A stretch of DNA of 64,000 bases from Mesorhizobium tianshanense (GTDB taxonomy: Bacteria; Pseudomonadota; Alphaproteobacteria; Rhizobiales; Rhizobiaceae), in assembly GCF_007830515.1 (NCBI RefSeq), contig NZ_VLKT01000006.1, positions 62,001 through 126,000 of the forward strand, read 5' to 3'. Positions 1-9,671 of this stretch are shown one piece after another. Position 1 is the stretch's first letter. Each line of letters starts with the position of its first letter. The translations under genes were made by a program, and so were the position numbers. The notes under the pieces were generated by a model. The model saw only the letters and a program-made list of their open reading frames with translations. It searched no databases and was not told where the DNA came from.

Positions 1-2
1 AG

Positions 3-1505
3 AATTTGAAGAAGGCCGATCTCCTGGTGGAGCTTCAGGTTTTTCCCGAGGCTTTCGTCCGCTTCAAGCACGTCCTCATCCGAGCCGCAGTGTCAGGACG
101 TATCGTATCGTCCGCGCTTGTCGAGCTTCACAGGGCTGCGCTCGCCGAACTCAAGGCCTACTATGCGGACAGGCTTGAGGAACACAGCGAGCGCCTGGCC
201 AGACACGCGCAACAGGCTCACCTTTGGGACGAGGCCGTCGGTTATCTTTTGATCTCGGCACGAAAGGCGATCAGGCGGTCGGCACACACCACCGCGCTTG
301 AGCAGCTGGACCTCGGGGTTTTGCTGCTGAGGAAAAACGAGATTGCCGACGCCGACGAGCAAGAGATCGAGTTCCAGCTCGCGAGGGGCGTGGCCCTCAT
401 GGCGGCTCGCGGTTGGGGTGCGGCCGAAGTGCTCGCCGCGTTCGAGCGTGCCGAGGAACTTTGCGGCAAGATCGGCGACCAGGCGCGTCTGTTCACGGCA
501 CTGCGCGGGAGAGCCCAATACTATATGCTCAGCGGTAAGCCGGCAGCGGCGCAGGAGCTGGCGTGCCGATGGGCAGGCATGGTTAAGGACGACAGCGATC
601 CCGGTCTGGCGATCGAGACCGAGCACATGTTCTGGACAAACAATTTCTTCCTTGGGGAGACCGCGGCGGCCCAGAACCATGCGGAACGCGCCATCGGCCT
701 CTACGACCCCGACCGCGATCATTATCTGACGTACAAGTACTCCGGTCATGACCCGGGCGTCTGCTGCCGCTGCTTCGCGGGATTGTCAGCCTGGCTGGCC
801 GGCGAGCCGGATAAGGCAAGGTTACGGTGCGAGGACGCAATCGGACTCGCTGGACGTTTCGAGCATCCGCTGAGCATGGCACTTGCGTATTGGGGTACGA
901 GCTACCTCCACATGTTCGCGGGCGCTCCTGAGGCCGCGCTTCGGGCGGCCGAAAGCGAGCTGCAGATCGCAGAGAAGTTCCAACTGCCGCTCCTTGTCGG
1001 CCAGGCCGCGTTCCAGGTTGGTTGGGGGCAATTCCGGCTTGGAGAACGGGCGTCAGGCCTGCGCGGCATGGAGGAAGCCATATCTGCCATTCGCCGGACC
1101 GGCGCAGAAATGGGGCTGCCCTATCTGATTGGCCTTTACGCCGAAGCGCTGGGCGAGAGCGGCAGGCTGGACAGCGCTCGCAAGTCGGTTGAAGCTGCCC
1201 TCGAGCTCGGCCGCTACAACGGAACCTATTTCCAGCTCGCCGAAGTACTTAGGATCGAAGCCTGTATCCGCGAAAAGAGCGGTGGCGGACCTGACGAGAT
1301 CGAGAAGATGCTCCATAAGGCTGCGAACGTCGCTACCTTGCAGCGTTCCGCGATTGGCCAACTGCGTATCGCTGTGGAACTCGCTCGCTGTCTTCGAAGG
1401 CGCGGAGATGTCGATACAGCGCGCGAACTTATCGCGCCTCACGGCGAGCTTATCGGCAAGCTCGACGACAGCCAGGATGGTCGCGCGGCGCGTGAGTTCT
1501 TCTAG
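3..1505 (+). CDS. C-terminal part of a TPR-rich AAA-type regulator (5' end outside window)
   Basis: The frame is open to the left edge, so the true start lies outside and only about 500 C-terminal residues are seen. The first 100 residues (F-K-H-x-L-I-R, then a histidine-rich helix and an A-x-R-A-I-R-R-S-A-type stretch) resemble the region joining the ATPase domain to the TPR domain in adenylate-cyclase/ATPase/TPR regulators. The rest is helical, with alanine-rich TPR-like repeats up to the stop. Such proteins are cytoplasmic and their ligands are mostly unknown. The cyclase domain, if there is one, is not visible here, so the family call is inference from the C-terminal architecture. It converges on the methyltransferase gene with a 74-base gap. 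Confidence 0.6.
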   Translation, partial: NLKKADLLVELQVFPEAFVRFKHVLIRAAVSGRIVSSALVELHRAALAELKAYYADRLEEHSERLARHAQQAHLWDEAVGYLLISARKAIRRSAHTTALEQLDLGVLLLRKNEIADADEQEIEFQLARGVALMAARGWGAAEVLAAFERAEELCGKIGDQARLFTALRGRAQYYMLSGKPAAAQELACRWAGMVKDDSDPGLAIETEHMFWTNNFFLGETAAAQNHAERAIGLYDPDRDHYLTYKYSGHDPGVCCRCFAGLSAWLAGEPDKARLRCEDAIGLAGRFEHPLSMALAYWGTSYLHMFAGAPEAALRAAESELQIAEKFQLPLLVGQAAFQVGWGQFRLGERASGLRGMEEAISAIRRTGAEMGLPYLIGLYAEALGESGRLDSARKSVEAALELGRYNGTYFQLAEVLRIEACIREKSGGGPDEIEKMLHKAANVATLQRSAIGQLRIAVELARCLRRRGDVDTARELIAPHGELIGKLDDSQDGRAAREFF

Positions 1506-1579
1506 CCCAACGTGCCTACGTGACACGTGCCCAGCAACCGCGCCGCCCCCCACTACGGCTGAATAGGCGTCCGGCTAGG

Positions 1580-2437
1580 CTAGGCTTTCGAAATCCAGTA
1601 TGCGTCGGTGACCAGCCAAGCATCTTCGATGCAATTGTCCGATCGCCCTCGATGGTATTGCGCGAGATCAGTGACCTTGCCTCGCGCAACCTTGAGGGCG
1701 GCAGTCAAAGCCTCTTCTTCCTCACTGCGCCTGGCTCCGCCGCAATGGTAAAAACCGCATGGCACAAGTGATCTTACAGGAAACGTATCGCCGGCCCTTT
1801 CTAGAAGCATCATGAAGCCCCATTGGTCTTCACCTGTGAACGGCAGCGCCATCCGACCGACGTCGGACAAATTTGAAAGCCACCGTTCCGGCACGTGCGT
1901 CACTCCGGCAAAAGCGACCACGACATCGAGGTTTGGCAGAGCAACTGCCTGTGTGGCGTCACCGGAGATCACTTCGACATGGGCATAGTGAGCAAGATTG
2001 CTTTGCGCGCGCCGAGCGAGTTCTTCGTCGATCTCATAGGCAATCACGCGTCCTTCAGAACCCGTCAGTTCAGCGAGAATAGCGGTGAAATAGCCGACAC
2101 CAGCGCCCACCTGAAGGATGGTCTGGCCAGGAGCTATGTTCAGATGGTCGAAAACAAATGCCCAAAGCGACGGCAGTCCGCTGTTCAATCCGCGCTTTTC
2201 GTCAAGCGAGACCAGAACGTCGTGGTAAATCTCATGAAGTGTGGCTGTAGGGCTCGTATGGACTGCCCCGACCTGCAACCTCGAATGGATACGCCATGGG
2301 CCTTTACCGAGATATTCCTCGCGCGGGACTTTGGCGAAGGCGTCTATGACAGCAGGGTTATGCACAACGGGTGATGAGACACGTAGATCTTCGGCAAACC
2401 ATCGGCGCGCTTCACCATCATCGGTTCTTGTCGGCAT
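1580..2437 (-). CDS. Protein-L-isoaspartate O-methyltransferase-like SAM methyltransferase
   Basis: The 285-residue product fits the PCMT family, which methylates isoaspartyl residues in damaged proteins with S-adenosylmethionine. Residues 24-50 carry the typical V-x-N-P-x-V-I-D-A-F and V-P-R-E segment. The SAM-binding motif I, V-G-A-G-V-G-Y-F-T, is at about 110-118. The ATG at 2437 was chosen because an AGGAA lies about ten bases upstream; the frame stays open to an alternative start at 2515. It is longer than classical Pcm (about 210 residues), with extra C-terminal sequence rich in E, so the substrate may differ. It is transcribed away from the efflux genes. Confidence 0.75.
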   Translation of the reverse strand: MPTRTDDGEARRWFAEDLRVSSPVVHNPAVIDAFAKVPREEYLGKGPWRIHSRLQVGAVHTSPTATLHEIYHDVLVSLDEKRGLNSGLPSLWAFVFDHLNIAPGQTILQVGAGVGYFTAILAELTGSEGRVIAYEIDEELARRAQSNLAHYAHVEVISGDATQAVALPNLDVVVAFAGVTHVPERWLSNLSDVGRMALPFTGEDQWGFMMLLERAGDTFPVRSLVPCGFYHCGGARRSEEEEALTAALKVARGKVTDLAQYHRGRSDNCIEDAWLVTDAYWISKA

Positions 2438-2743
2438 GAAATGTCGGTTCCTGGATTGTGCGTGCTTTCTCATACTCTCAGAAACGACGGCAAACCGGCT
2501 GTGGTCATTGGACACAGATTTTCGCCATTGGGTCTTCTTCAGCCCTGCCTTGAACCATTGGCATCAGCCAGCAGATCGAGTTTGACGCCAGCGTAGCCCG
2601 TCTACCAACGTTACGCCGATTTAATGTGCAAGCGAGCGGGAGAATTGCCATAAAGCCTTGATATCATCCCAAGTGTCGGATCGTGCCGTCTCGTCTACTC
2701 AACTTGGGCACCGTAGACGGTATCTTTGCCAACCGGAGTGCCG
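2438..2743. other. Divergent intergenic region
   Basis: These 306 bases separate the methyltransferase from the efflux genes and must hold both promoters. I see no convincing -35/-10 pair, palindrome or small gene. The only clear signal is the GGAG ribosome site of the fusion protein, about six bases before its ATG. Confidence 0.4.
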
Positions 2744-3898
2744 ATGGCCGCCTGGAAACAGATCGTTTTTGCACTTGTGATCCTCGTCGCGGCCGCGGCC
2801 GCCTGGCTTCGCTTTTTTCCAGGCGCGCCGGATGTGCTGGCGCGCTGGGGCATCGACTGGGCTTATGCCACAACGCCTCCGACGGGCGCCGTCGACAATG
2901 CCGGACAAGCAGGCGGCCGCAGCGGCGCCGGCCAGCAGGTGACGATCGTCGCATTGCCGGCGGCCTCGGCCATCATCAACGATCGCCTGCAGGCGATCGG
3001 CACCGGCCGCGCCAACGCCTCGGTGACAGTCAATCCCTACAGTACCGGCCGTCTCATCGAGTTCCTGGTCGAGTCCGGCGCCCATGTCGAAAAAGGACAG
3101 GTGATCGCAACCCTCGATTCCGACACGGAGGAGATCGCACAAGACCGCGCCAAGGTTGCTTTGCAGGACGCGCAAGCCAAGCTCGACCGGGTCAAATCAC
3201 TGCGGGCTTCAAACGCCGCGACAGCGGTCGCGGTTGCCGATGCCGAAGTGGTGCTGGCCAATGCCAAGCTGGCGCTTCGCGACGCGGAACTGGCCTTGCA
3301 GCGCCGCTCGATCGTCGCGCCGATCTCCGGCGTCGTCGGCATCCTGCCGATCGCCGCCGGCAACTATGTGACCAACCAGTCGGCGGTCGCCACGCTCGAC
3401 GACCGCTCCAGCATACTGGTTGAATTCTGGGTGCCGGAGCGCTTCGCCGCCGCCGTCAAGGTCGGCGCGCAATTGTCGGCGACGCCGATCGCCAATCCCA
3501 ACAAAGCCTATACCGGCACGGTTTCGGCCATAGACAACCACATCGACGAAGCCAGCCGTACCCTTCTGGTCAAGGCAAAGATCGCCAATCCGGCCGATTC
3601 GCTGCGTGCCGGCATGTCCTTCCAGATCACCATGAAGTTTCCCGGCGACAGCTATCCGGCGGTCAGTCCGCTGGCGATCCAGTGGGGTTCGGACGGTGCC
3701 TATATCTGGGCCATCGAGGACGGCAAGGCCAAGCGGGTGGCCGTGCGCATCATCCAGCGTAACACCGAGACCGTGCTGATCGACGCCCCGATCGTCAGCG
3801 GCGACATGGTGGTGACCGAAGGCACCCAGAGCGTCAGCGAAGGCGGCGAGGTCCGCATGGCCGGCGAAGAACAGCGCGCCGCGGACGCTGACGGCTGA
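2744..3898 (+). CDS. RND efflux periplasmic adaptor (membrane fusion protein)
   Basis: This 384-residue protein is the periplasmic adaptor of a tripartite RND pump, linking the inner-membrane transporter to an outer-membrane channel. Residues 4-22 form one membrane anchor or signal segment. A lipoyl half-motif (G-R-L-I-E-F-L-V-E-S-G-x-x-V-x-x-G) precedes an alanine-rich coiled hairpin. The second lipoyl half (I-x-A-P-I-S-G-V-V-G) and the beta-barrel follow. The ATG at 2744 has a GGAG six bases upstream and is preferred to an upstream TTG at 2726. The stop overlaps the start of the transporter gene (TGATG), so the two are translationally coupled. The exported substrate cannot be deduced, and no outer-membrane factor gene is adjacent. 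Confidence 0.9.
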   Translation: MAAWKQIVFALVILVAAAAAWLRFFPGAPDVLARWGIDWAYATTPPTGAVDNAGQAGGRSGAGQQVTIVALPAASAIINDRLQAIGTGRANASVTVNPYSTGRLIEFLVESGAHVEKGQVIATLDSDTEEIAQDRAKVALQDAQAKLDRVKSLRASNAATAVAVADAEVVLANAKLALRDAELALQRRSIVAPISGVVGILPIAAGNYVTNQSAVATLDDRSSILVEFWVPERFAAAVKVGAQLSATPIANPNKAYTGTVSAIDNHIDEASRTLLVKAKIANPADSLRAGMSFQITMKFPGDSYPAVSPLAIQWGSDGAYIWAIEDGKAKRVAVRIIQRNTETVLIDAPIVSGDMVVTEGTQSVSEGGEVRMAGEEQRAADADG

Positions 3899-6800
3899 TG
3901 ACCACAACCAACAACGCCGCCAGCGACACAGGCTTCACCGCCCTGTTCATCCGCAGGCCGGTGATGGCCTTTGTCCTGAATACGCTGATCGCGGTTGCCG
4001 GCCTTGCCGCCTTCTACGGTGTCGAGGTTCGCGAACTGCCTGATGTCGACCGCGCCGTCATCACCGTTTCCACGGACTTCGACGGCGCCGCGGCCGAAAC
4101 CGTCGATCGCGAGTTGACCGACACGATCGAGGGAGCGGTCGCCCGCGTCTCCGGCGTCAAGTCGATCTCGTCCACCTCGTCCTTCGGCTCGAACCGCGTC
4201 ACCATCGAGTTCAACGACGGCGTCGACCTCGACGTCGCCGCTTCCGATGTGCGCGATGCCGTCGGCCGCGTCGCCAACCAGATGCCGGACACGGCGGATG
4301 CGCCACGCATCGTCAAGGCCGACGCCAATTCCGATCCGGTGATGCGGTTGGCCGTCACCTCCGACACCATGCCGGTGCAGGACATGACGGTGCTGGTCCA
4401 AGACCAGATCGAGGACACGCTTGCCGCCGTGCCTGGCGTTGCCGACGTCCAGGTCTATGGCGACCGTGACAAGATCTTCCGCATCGATGTCGACCAGAAC
4501 AAGCTCGCCAGCCTGGGCTTCACCGTCGCCGATCTCAGGGCAGCGCTGGCCTCGGTCGCATTCGACTCTCCGGCGGGCTCGATCACCTCGACCAACCAGG
4601 ATCTCATCGTGCGCACGACGGCGGACGTGACCACGCCGGAGGAGTTCGAAAACCTCATCATCGGCGGTACGACGCGCATCCGCGACGTCGCCACCGTCAC
4701 GCTCGGTCCCGACATCGGCCAGACCACATTGCGTTCGAACGGCAAGACCGGCATCGGTCTCGGCATCATCCGTCAGGCGGAATCGAACACGCTGGACATT
4801 TCGACCGGTGTGAGGGCCGCCGTCGCCAAGCTGCAGGCGGATCTGCCCCAGGGCATGTCGATCAAGGTTACCAGCGACGATGCGGTCTTCGTCAACGGTG
4901 CGGTGCATGAGGTCGAGATCGCGCTCGGCCTATCCGTCTCCATCGTGCTGATCGTCATCTACGTGTTTCTCCTCGACTGGCGCGCAACGCTCATTCCGGG
5001 GCTTGCTATGCCGGTCGCCATGATCGGGACGATCGCGGCGATCTATCTCGCCGGCTTCTCGGTCAACATATTGACGCTGCTCGCTTTGGTGCTGGCAACG
5101 GGCCTGGTCGTCGACGACGCCATTGTCGTCCTGGAAAACATCGTGCGACGACGCAACGAAGGCATGGGGCCCCGCGCCGCGGCCGTGCTTGGCGCCCAGG
5201 AAGTGTTCTTCGCTGTCATCGCCACGACGCTGACGCTGGTCGCCGTCTTCGTGCCGATCTCCTTCCTGCCCGGCCAGACCGGAGGCCTGTTCCGCGAATT
5301 CGGCTTCGTGCTCGCCATGTCGGTGCTGCTGTCCTCCGTCGTGGCGCTGACCCTTTGTCCGATGCTTGCCTCGCGCATGCTGTCGGCCGCGCCGCTTCAC
5401 CACGAAGGCGGCAGCGGCATCGGCAACCGTATCGGCGGCGCACTGAATGCGCTCTACCGGCGCTGCCTGCACATCTGCCTCGACGCGCCGTGGATCGTGC
5501 TTCTGGTCGCGCTGCTGTTTGCAGCCACCGCCTTCACGCTGTTCGGCACGATCCGCCAGGAATTGACGCCTACCGAGGATCGCGCCGTCGTGCTCATGCG
5601 CGTCAACGCTCCGCAAGGCGTTAGCCTCGACTACACGACGCAGCAGTTGCAGAAGATCGAAAAACTGATCCAGCCGCTGCGCGATTCCGGCGAAATCCGC
5701 AACACCTTCGAACGCGCCGGCTGGAGCGGCGCCTACAATGCCGGTTTCATGGTGATGACGCTGGCGCCATGGGACGAGCGCGCCCGCAGCCAGCAGCAGA
5801 TCATGGCCGACATCCGCCGGCTCACCCGGCAGGTGCCAAGCGTGCGCGTCTTCCCTATTCAGCCCAACAGCCTCGGTATTCGCGGCGCCGGCAACGGCCT
5901 GCAGTTCGCGCTGGTCGGCAACGATCGCAAGGCGCTCGGCGACGCAGCGGTGAAGATCATCGCCGAAATGCAGAAGGATGCTCGCTTCCAGTCGCCGAGG
6001 CTCTCCGACGACCTGACGCAGCCGCAGCTTTCCGTCGCCATCGACCGCGAGCGCGCTTCCGATCTCGGTATCGACATCACCGGGCTTGCCGACACCTTGC
6101 AGGCCATGCTCGACGGCAATGATGTCGTCGACGTCTATATCGCCGACCGCAGCTACGGGGTGAAGCTCGTCTCGACGACCAACCCGATCAACGATCCGAC
6201 CGACCTGGAGAACATCTTCCTGAAGACGGCCGACGGCCGCTTCGTGCCGGTGTCGACCATCGCCACCTTGACCGAGCGTGCCGTGCCGCCCTCGCTGACA
6301 CGCGAGCAGCAACAGCCGTCGGTGGCGATCACCTCCAACCTGAGCGGCGATTTCGCGCTCGGCCAGGCACTCACCCGCGCCGAGGCAATTGCCACGCCGC
6401 TCCTGCCGCCGGGCAGCCGCCTCGTGCCCTTGGCCGAGGCGGCGACGCTGGGCGAGACCAACAGCGCCATGATCGCCGTCTTCGGCTTCTCGCTGGTCAT
6501 CATCCTGCTGGTGCTCGCCGCCCAGTTCGAGAGCTTCGTCAGCGCCGTCATCATCATGGCGACGGTGCCGCTCGGCCTCGCCTGCGCGGTCTTTGCCCTT
6601 TTGCTCAGCGGCACCAGCCTCAACGCCTACAGCCAGATCGGCCTGGTACTGCTGGTCGGCGTCATGGCCAAGAACGGCATCCTGATCGTCGAGTTCGCCA
6701 ATCAGTTGCGCGACCGCGGGCTCGGCGTGCGCGAGGCGATCGAGCAAGCCTCCACGATCCGGCTGCGGCCGGTTATGATGACGATGATCTGCACCGTGCT

Positions 6801-7029
6801 CGGCGGCGTGCCGCTGGTGCTGGCAAGCGGCGCCGGCGCCGAGGCGCGCATCGCGCTCGGCTGGGTGATCGTCGGCGGTCTGGGACTGGCCACCGTCTCG
6901 ACGCTGTTCTTGACGCCGGTCGCCTATCTCCTCCTCGGCCGCTTCGTGACGCCGAAGGTGGAAGAGGCATCACGGTTGAAGCGCGAGCTCGAGGAGGCCG
7001 CCTACACCAATGTCGAGCCTGCGGAGTAG
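3898..7029 (+). CDS. RND efflux transporter, HAE1-type inner-membrane pump
   Basis: The product is 1043 residues, the usual length for AcrB/MexB relatives. An N-terminal membrane helix at about 21-42 is followed by the first periplasmic loop. Then comes a helix bundle whose fourth helix has G-L-V-V-D-D-A-I-V-V-L-E-N-I; the paired aspartates are the proton-relay residues of the family. The second half repeats this plan, with V-M-A-K-N-G-I-L-I-V-E-F near residue 920. It would export hydrophobic compounds using the proton gradient. The start overlaps the adaptor stop by one base. The C-terminus is charged and cytoplasmic. No regulator adjoins the pair. Confidence 0.92.
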   Translation: MTTTNNAASDTGFTALFIRRPVMAFVLNTLIAVAGLAAFYGVEVRELPDVDRAVITVSTDFDGAAAETVDRELTDTIEGAVARVSGVKSISSTSSFGSNRVTIEFNDGVDLDVAASDVRDAVGRVANQMPDTADAPRIVKADANSDPVMRLAVTSDTMPVQDMTVLVQDQIEDTLAAVPGVADVQVYGDRDKIFRIDVDQNKLASLGFTVADLRAALASVAFDSPAGSITSTNQDLIVRTTADVTTPEEFENLIIGGTTRIRDVATVTLGPDIGQTTLRSNGKTGIGLGIIRQAESNTLDISTGVRAAVAKLQADLPQGMSIKVTSDDAVFVNGAVHEVEIALGLSVSIVLIVIYVFLLDWRATLIPGLAMPVAMIGTIAAIYLAGFSVNILTLLALVLATGLVVDDAIVVLENIVRRRNEGMGPRAAAVLGAQEVFFAVIATTLTLVAVFVPISFLPGQTGGLFREFGFVLAMSVLLSSVVALTLCPMLASRMLSAAPLHHEGGSGIGNRIGGALNALYRRCLHICLDAPWIVLLVALLFAATAFTLFGTIRQELTPTEDRAVVLMRVNAPQGVSLDYTTQQLQKIEKLIQPLRDSGEIRNTFERAGWSGAYNAGFMVMTLAPWDERARSQQQIMADIRRLTRQVPSVRVFPIQPNSLGIRGAGNGLQFALVGNDRKALGDAAVKIIAEMQKDARFQSPRLSDDLTQPQLSVAIDRERASDLGIDITGLADTLQAMLDGNDVVDVYIADRSYGVKLVSTTNPINDPTDLENIFLKTADGRFVPVSTIATLTERAVPPSLTREQQQPSVAITSNLSGDFALGQALTRAEAIATPLLPPGSRLVPLAEAATLGETNSAMIAVFGFSLVIILLVLAAQFESFVSAVIIMATVPLGLACAVFALLLSGTSLNAYSQIGLVLLVGVMAKNGILIVEFANQLRDRGLGVREAIEQASTIRLRPVMMTMICTVLGGVPLVLASGAGAEARIALGWVIVGGLGLATVSTLFLTPVAYLLLGRFVTPKVEEASRLKRELEEAAYTNVEPAE

Positions 7030-7287
7030 GTTCCGGTCAGGCCGCAGCGTACCCGGCACAGAGCAATTACTTTCAGCTTTAATGGCCCCTCGTTCCGAGC
7101 GTTTGCGCTGACTTCAACAAATTGATCTCCAATACAAATTGGGCACTTATCATTTGTCTGGAGCGATTGTCCTAACCACGGCACTTTACCCGTGGCAAGG
7201 ATGATCGTAATTCGGGCAGCCTTCTCAATGCGAGGCCGTTCGCCCGGACCAAGGCAAGGGCGCGCAGATAGGCGCGGAGGAGTTGCA

Positions 7288-8103
7288 ATGAGCTATCTGG
7301 ACGAGCTGTTTTCTGTCGCCGGCAAGACCGCGCTGGTGACCGGCGCTGCAACCGGCATCGGCCGCATGGCGGCGACAGCACTGGTCAGGGCCGGCGCCAC
7401 CGTGATGATCGCTTCGCGCAAGGGCGAGGATTGCATCAAGGTCGCCGGCGAATTGAATGACCTCGGCGGCTCCGGCCGAGCCGAGGGGTTTGCCAGCGAT
7501 GTCTCCAGCGAGGCTGGCATCGCGGCGCTGGTCGCCGAGGTCAAGGCGCGGACGGAGCGGCTGAACATCCTGGTCAACAATGCCGGCATCTCCTGGGGCG
7601 CGCCGCTGGAAAGCTTCCCCTATCACGCCTGGGCCAAGGTGTTCGGCGTCAACGTCACCGCCGTCTTCCATCTGACGCGCGAGCTTCTGCCGCTGCTCGA
7701 TGCCGCCGCCAGCGATGCCGATCCGGCCCGGGTGATCAATCTGGGCTCGGTGATGGGTACCCAGCCGCTGGCCGACGACGCCTATTCCTACTCCGCCTCG
7801 AAGGCCGCGGTTCACCATCTGACGCGCACGCTGGCGATCGAGTTCGCAGCCCGACGCATCACCGTCAACGCCTTCGCCCCCGGCCCCTTCCAGAGCCGGA
7901 TGACGGCTTTCGCCACTGCAACCGAACAGCAGGCAAGGCATGTCGGCGGCCATGTTCCGCTTCGTCGCATCGGCGCACCGGATGACATTGCCGGCGCAAC
8001 GCTCTATTTGTGCAGCCGTGCCGGCAGCTACGTCACCGGCGCCATCCTGCCGATCGATGGCGGGCAATCGGTGCAGCATGGGCTGACACTGTTCAAGGAA
8101 TGA
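7288..8103 (+). CDS. Short-chain dehydrogenase/reductase
   Basis: A classical SDR of 271 residues, cytoplasmic and NAD(P)-dependent. The cofactor motif T-G-A-A-T-G-I-G is at 18-25, N-N-A-G lies at about 100, and the catalytic Y-S-A-S-K is at 168-172. The C-terminal G-A-I-L-P-I-D-G-G is typical. The ATG at 7288 is preceded by GGAGGAG at the right distance; the frame is open further upstream but lacks such a site. The next gene encodes a MaoC dehydratase 42 bases downstream, which suggests joint action on a beta-hydroxyacyl or related substrate. The exact substrate is unknown. Confidence 0.88.
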   Translation: MSYLDELFSVAGKTALVTGAATGIGRMAATALVRAGATVMIASRKGEDCIKVAGELNDLGGSGRAEGFASDVSSEAGIAALVAEVKARTERLNILVNNAGISWGAPLESFPYHAWAKVFGVNVTAVFHLTRELLPLLDAAASDADPARVINLGSVMGTQPLADDAYSYSASKAAVHHLTRTLAIEFAARRITVNAFAPGPFQSRMTAFATATEQQARHVGGHVPLRRIGAPDDIAGATLYLCSRAGSYVTGAILPIDGGQSVQHGLTLFKE

Positions 8104-8145
8104 AACCGCTCGCGCTCCGGGCGGTCGAAATGGAGGGCATCAAGC

Positions 8146-8625
8146 GTGGAACCGATCAGTCTGGATGTGCTTCTGGCCAGCGTCGGCAAGGAAGTCGGCG
8201 TGTCGCCGTGGCGGGTGGTCTCGCAGCGCATGATCGACCAATTCGCCGATGCCACCGACGACCACCAGTTCATCCATTGCGATCCGGAGCGCGCCAAGCG
8301 CGAGACGCCGTTCGGCGGCACCATCGCGCATGGCTTCCTGTCGCTTTCGCTGTTGTCGGCGATGACCTTCGAGACCATGCCGCCGCTCGAAAACAGCAAG
8401 ATGGGCGTCAACCACGGCTTCGATTCGCTGCGCTTCCTGGCGCCGGTGAAGACCGGTGCGCGCATCCGCACCCGTTTCGTGCTGGCCGACGTCAAAGTCA
8501 GGCCGTCGGGCTGGGTGCAGACGGCGCATGACGTGACGATCGAGATCGAAGGCTCGAAAAAGCCGGCGCTGACCGCACGCTGGCTGACGCTGACGCTGAT
8601 CGAGCGTCAGCCAGAGGCGGCATGA
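8146..8625 (+). CDS. MaoC-family (R)-specific enoyl-CoA hydratase-like protein
   Basis: This 159-residue single hot-dog protein carries the hydratase-2 motif: A-x-D-D-H-Q-F-I-H at about residues 38-46, then F-G-G-T-I-A-H-G-F. The Asp and His of the first segment are the catalytic pair in (R)-hydratases. It would hydrate enoyl-CoA or dehydrate 3-hydroxyacyl-CoA in the cytoplasm. GTG is the start, with GGAGG eight bases upstream inside the gap after the SDR gene. The SDR and this gene look like a two-gene operon, possibly controlled by the TetR protein encoded just downstream. That regulatory link is inference. Confidence 0.85.
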   Translation: MEPISLDVLLASVGKEVGVSPWRVVSQRMIDQFADATDDHQFIHCDPERAKRETPFGGTIAHGFLSLSLLSAMTFETMPPLENSKMGVNHGFDSLRFLAPVKTGARIRTRFVLADVKVRPSGWVQTAHDVTIEIEGSKKPALTARWLTLTLIERQPEAA

Positions 8626-8803
8626 CTGGCGCGAAATGCCGAGGCGGCGAAAGGTGCTCAATGGCCTTGCGGTGGTGAGGCTGATCGACAAGGAGAAGCA
8701 GGGCAATACCGGTAACCCTGTTGGGGCTCTCATCTTGTCCAATTCCGTACAGCGTATATAAATTAGCCAGCCACCAACCGCTAACGACCAAGGCAGGCGA
8801 AAA

Positions 8804-9448
8804 TTGCCGCTCAGCGTCCAGACACGCCGCGAGAAACAAAAGGCCGAACTGCGCTCCGAACTTGTTGATGCGGCGCACAAGCTCGTGCAGGAGGAAGGCT
8901 ATGAGGGCCTCACCATCCGCAAGCTGGCCAAGCGCGTCGGTTATGCGCCGATGTCGGTCTATTCCTATTTCGCCGACAAGCAGGACATATTGTTCGCGCT
9001 GGCCGAGGATGCGTTCCAGACTTTGGCTAGGCGTATCGAGGATCACCCGGCCAGCGATCCGATCGAGGCGCTAAAGGTGGTCATGACCGAATACGCGGCC
9101 TTCGGCCTTGGCAATCCCAACGAATATCGCACGGTGTTCATGACCGAAAAGGTCAAGCCCCCGGAAGGCAAGACCTTCGCCGAGATGCAGGAGGGCAACC
9201 CGTTGATGAAGGTGCTGATCGAAAGGGTCGAGGCCTGTGTTGCCGCCGGCAAGCTCAAGGGCGACCCGCGCGCCATCGCCACCATGTTGTGGGCGGTTGG
9301 CCACGGCACGATCTCGCTGCTGATCACCTTTCCCTTCTATCCGTTCGGCGACCAGCAGGCTTTCGTGACGCGGATGTGCGACTTCGCGCTTGCCGCGCTG
9401 GCCACGCAGGACGTGCCGCCGCTGAGCGAAACGCCGGCCAATTGCTGA
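8804..9448 (+). CDS. TetR-family transcriptional regulator
   Basis: The 214-residue protein has the N-terminal TetR helix-turn-helix at about 12-58, with L-T-I-R-K-L-A-K-R-V-G-Y and S-V-Y-S-Y-F as recognition segment and anchor. The C-terminal ligand domain is not specific enough to name an inducer. The start is a TTG at 8804 after a purine-rich AGGCAGGCGA; no better in-frame ATG exists before the HTH. The 178-base leader contains CCGTACA at 8745-8751. That resembles half of the palindromes found downstream of the gene at 9565-9637, which would fit autoregulation. Confidence 0.88.
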   Translation: MPLSVQTRREKQKAELRSELVDAAHKLVQEEGYEGLTIRKLAKRVGYAPMSVYSYFADKQDILFALAEDAFQTLARRIEDHPASDPIEALKVVMTEYAAFGLGNPNEYRTVFMTEKVKPPEGKTFAEMQEGNPLMKVLIERVEACVAAGKLKGDPRAIATMLWAVGHGTISLLITFPFYPFGDQQAFVTRMCDFALAALATQDVPPLSETPANC

Positions 9449-9564
9449 AGGGTTCCTTCGGTTTCGGATACCCAAAGATATGGCACGGCACGGGTGAACG
9501 GCGCCGCGTGCGCAACTCGGCGCGTGCCGGCGCGGTGCGATTCCCAACATTCAAATAAAATTGT

Positions 9565-9637
9565 TCGTACATGTACGACTTCCGCCTTGAACCCCGCGAT
9601 GGTTGGGCGTATATGTACGCTGTATCGTACATGTACG
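9565..9637. promoter_or_regulatory. Cluster of three GTAC palindromes, probable operator
   Basis: Three near-identical dyads lie between the tetR stop and a small secreted gene. They are a perfect 14-base palindrome TCGTACATGTACGA at 9565-9578, a one-mismatch copy GCGTATATGTACGC at 9607-9620, and a perfect 12-base copy CGTACATGTACG at 9626-9637. Centre-to-centre spacings are 42 and 18 bases. Repeated dyads just before a start are typical of a repressor operator, and the adjacent TetR protein is the obvious candidate. The binding partner is inference. Confidence 0.6.
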
Positions 9638-9671
9638 GAAAAAGATTCAGCAATCGAACCGGAGACAGACC

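Noticed and set aside
3700..4908. A 402-residue minus-strand frame
   Set aside because: It is opposite the two efflux genes and shows no domain; the efflux genes have clear family motifs.
4930..6747. A 605-residue open frame on the minus strand
   Set aside because: It lies fully opposite the RND transporter gene, has the composition typical of an antisense shadow (H, R, D, G rich) and no start signal.
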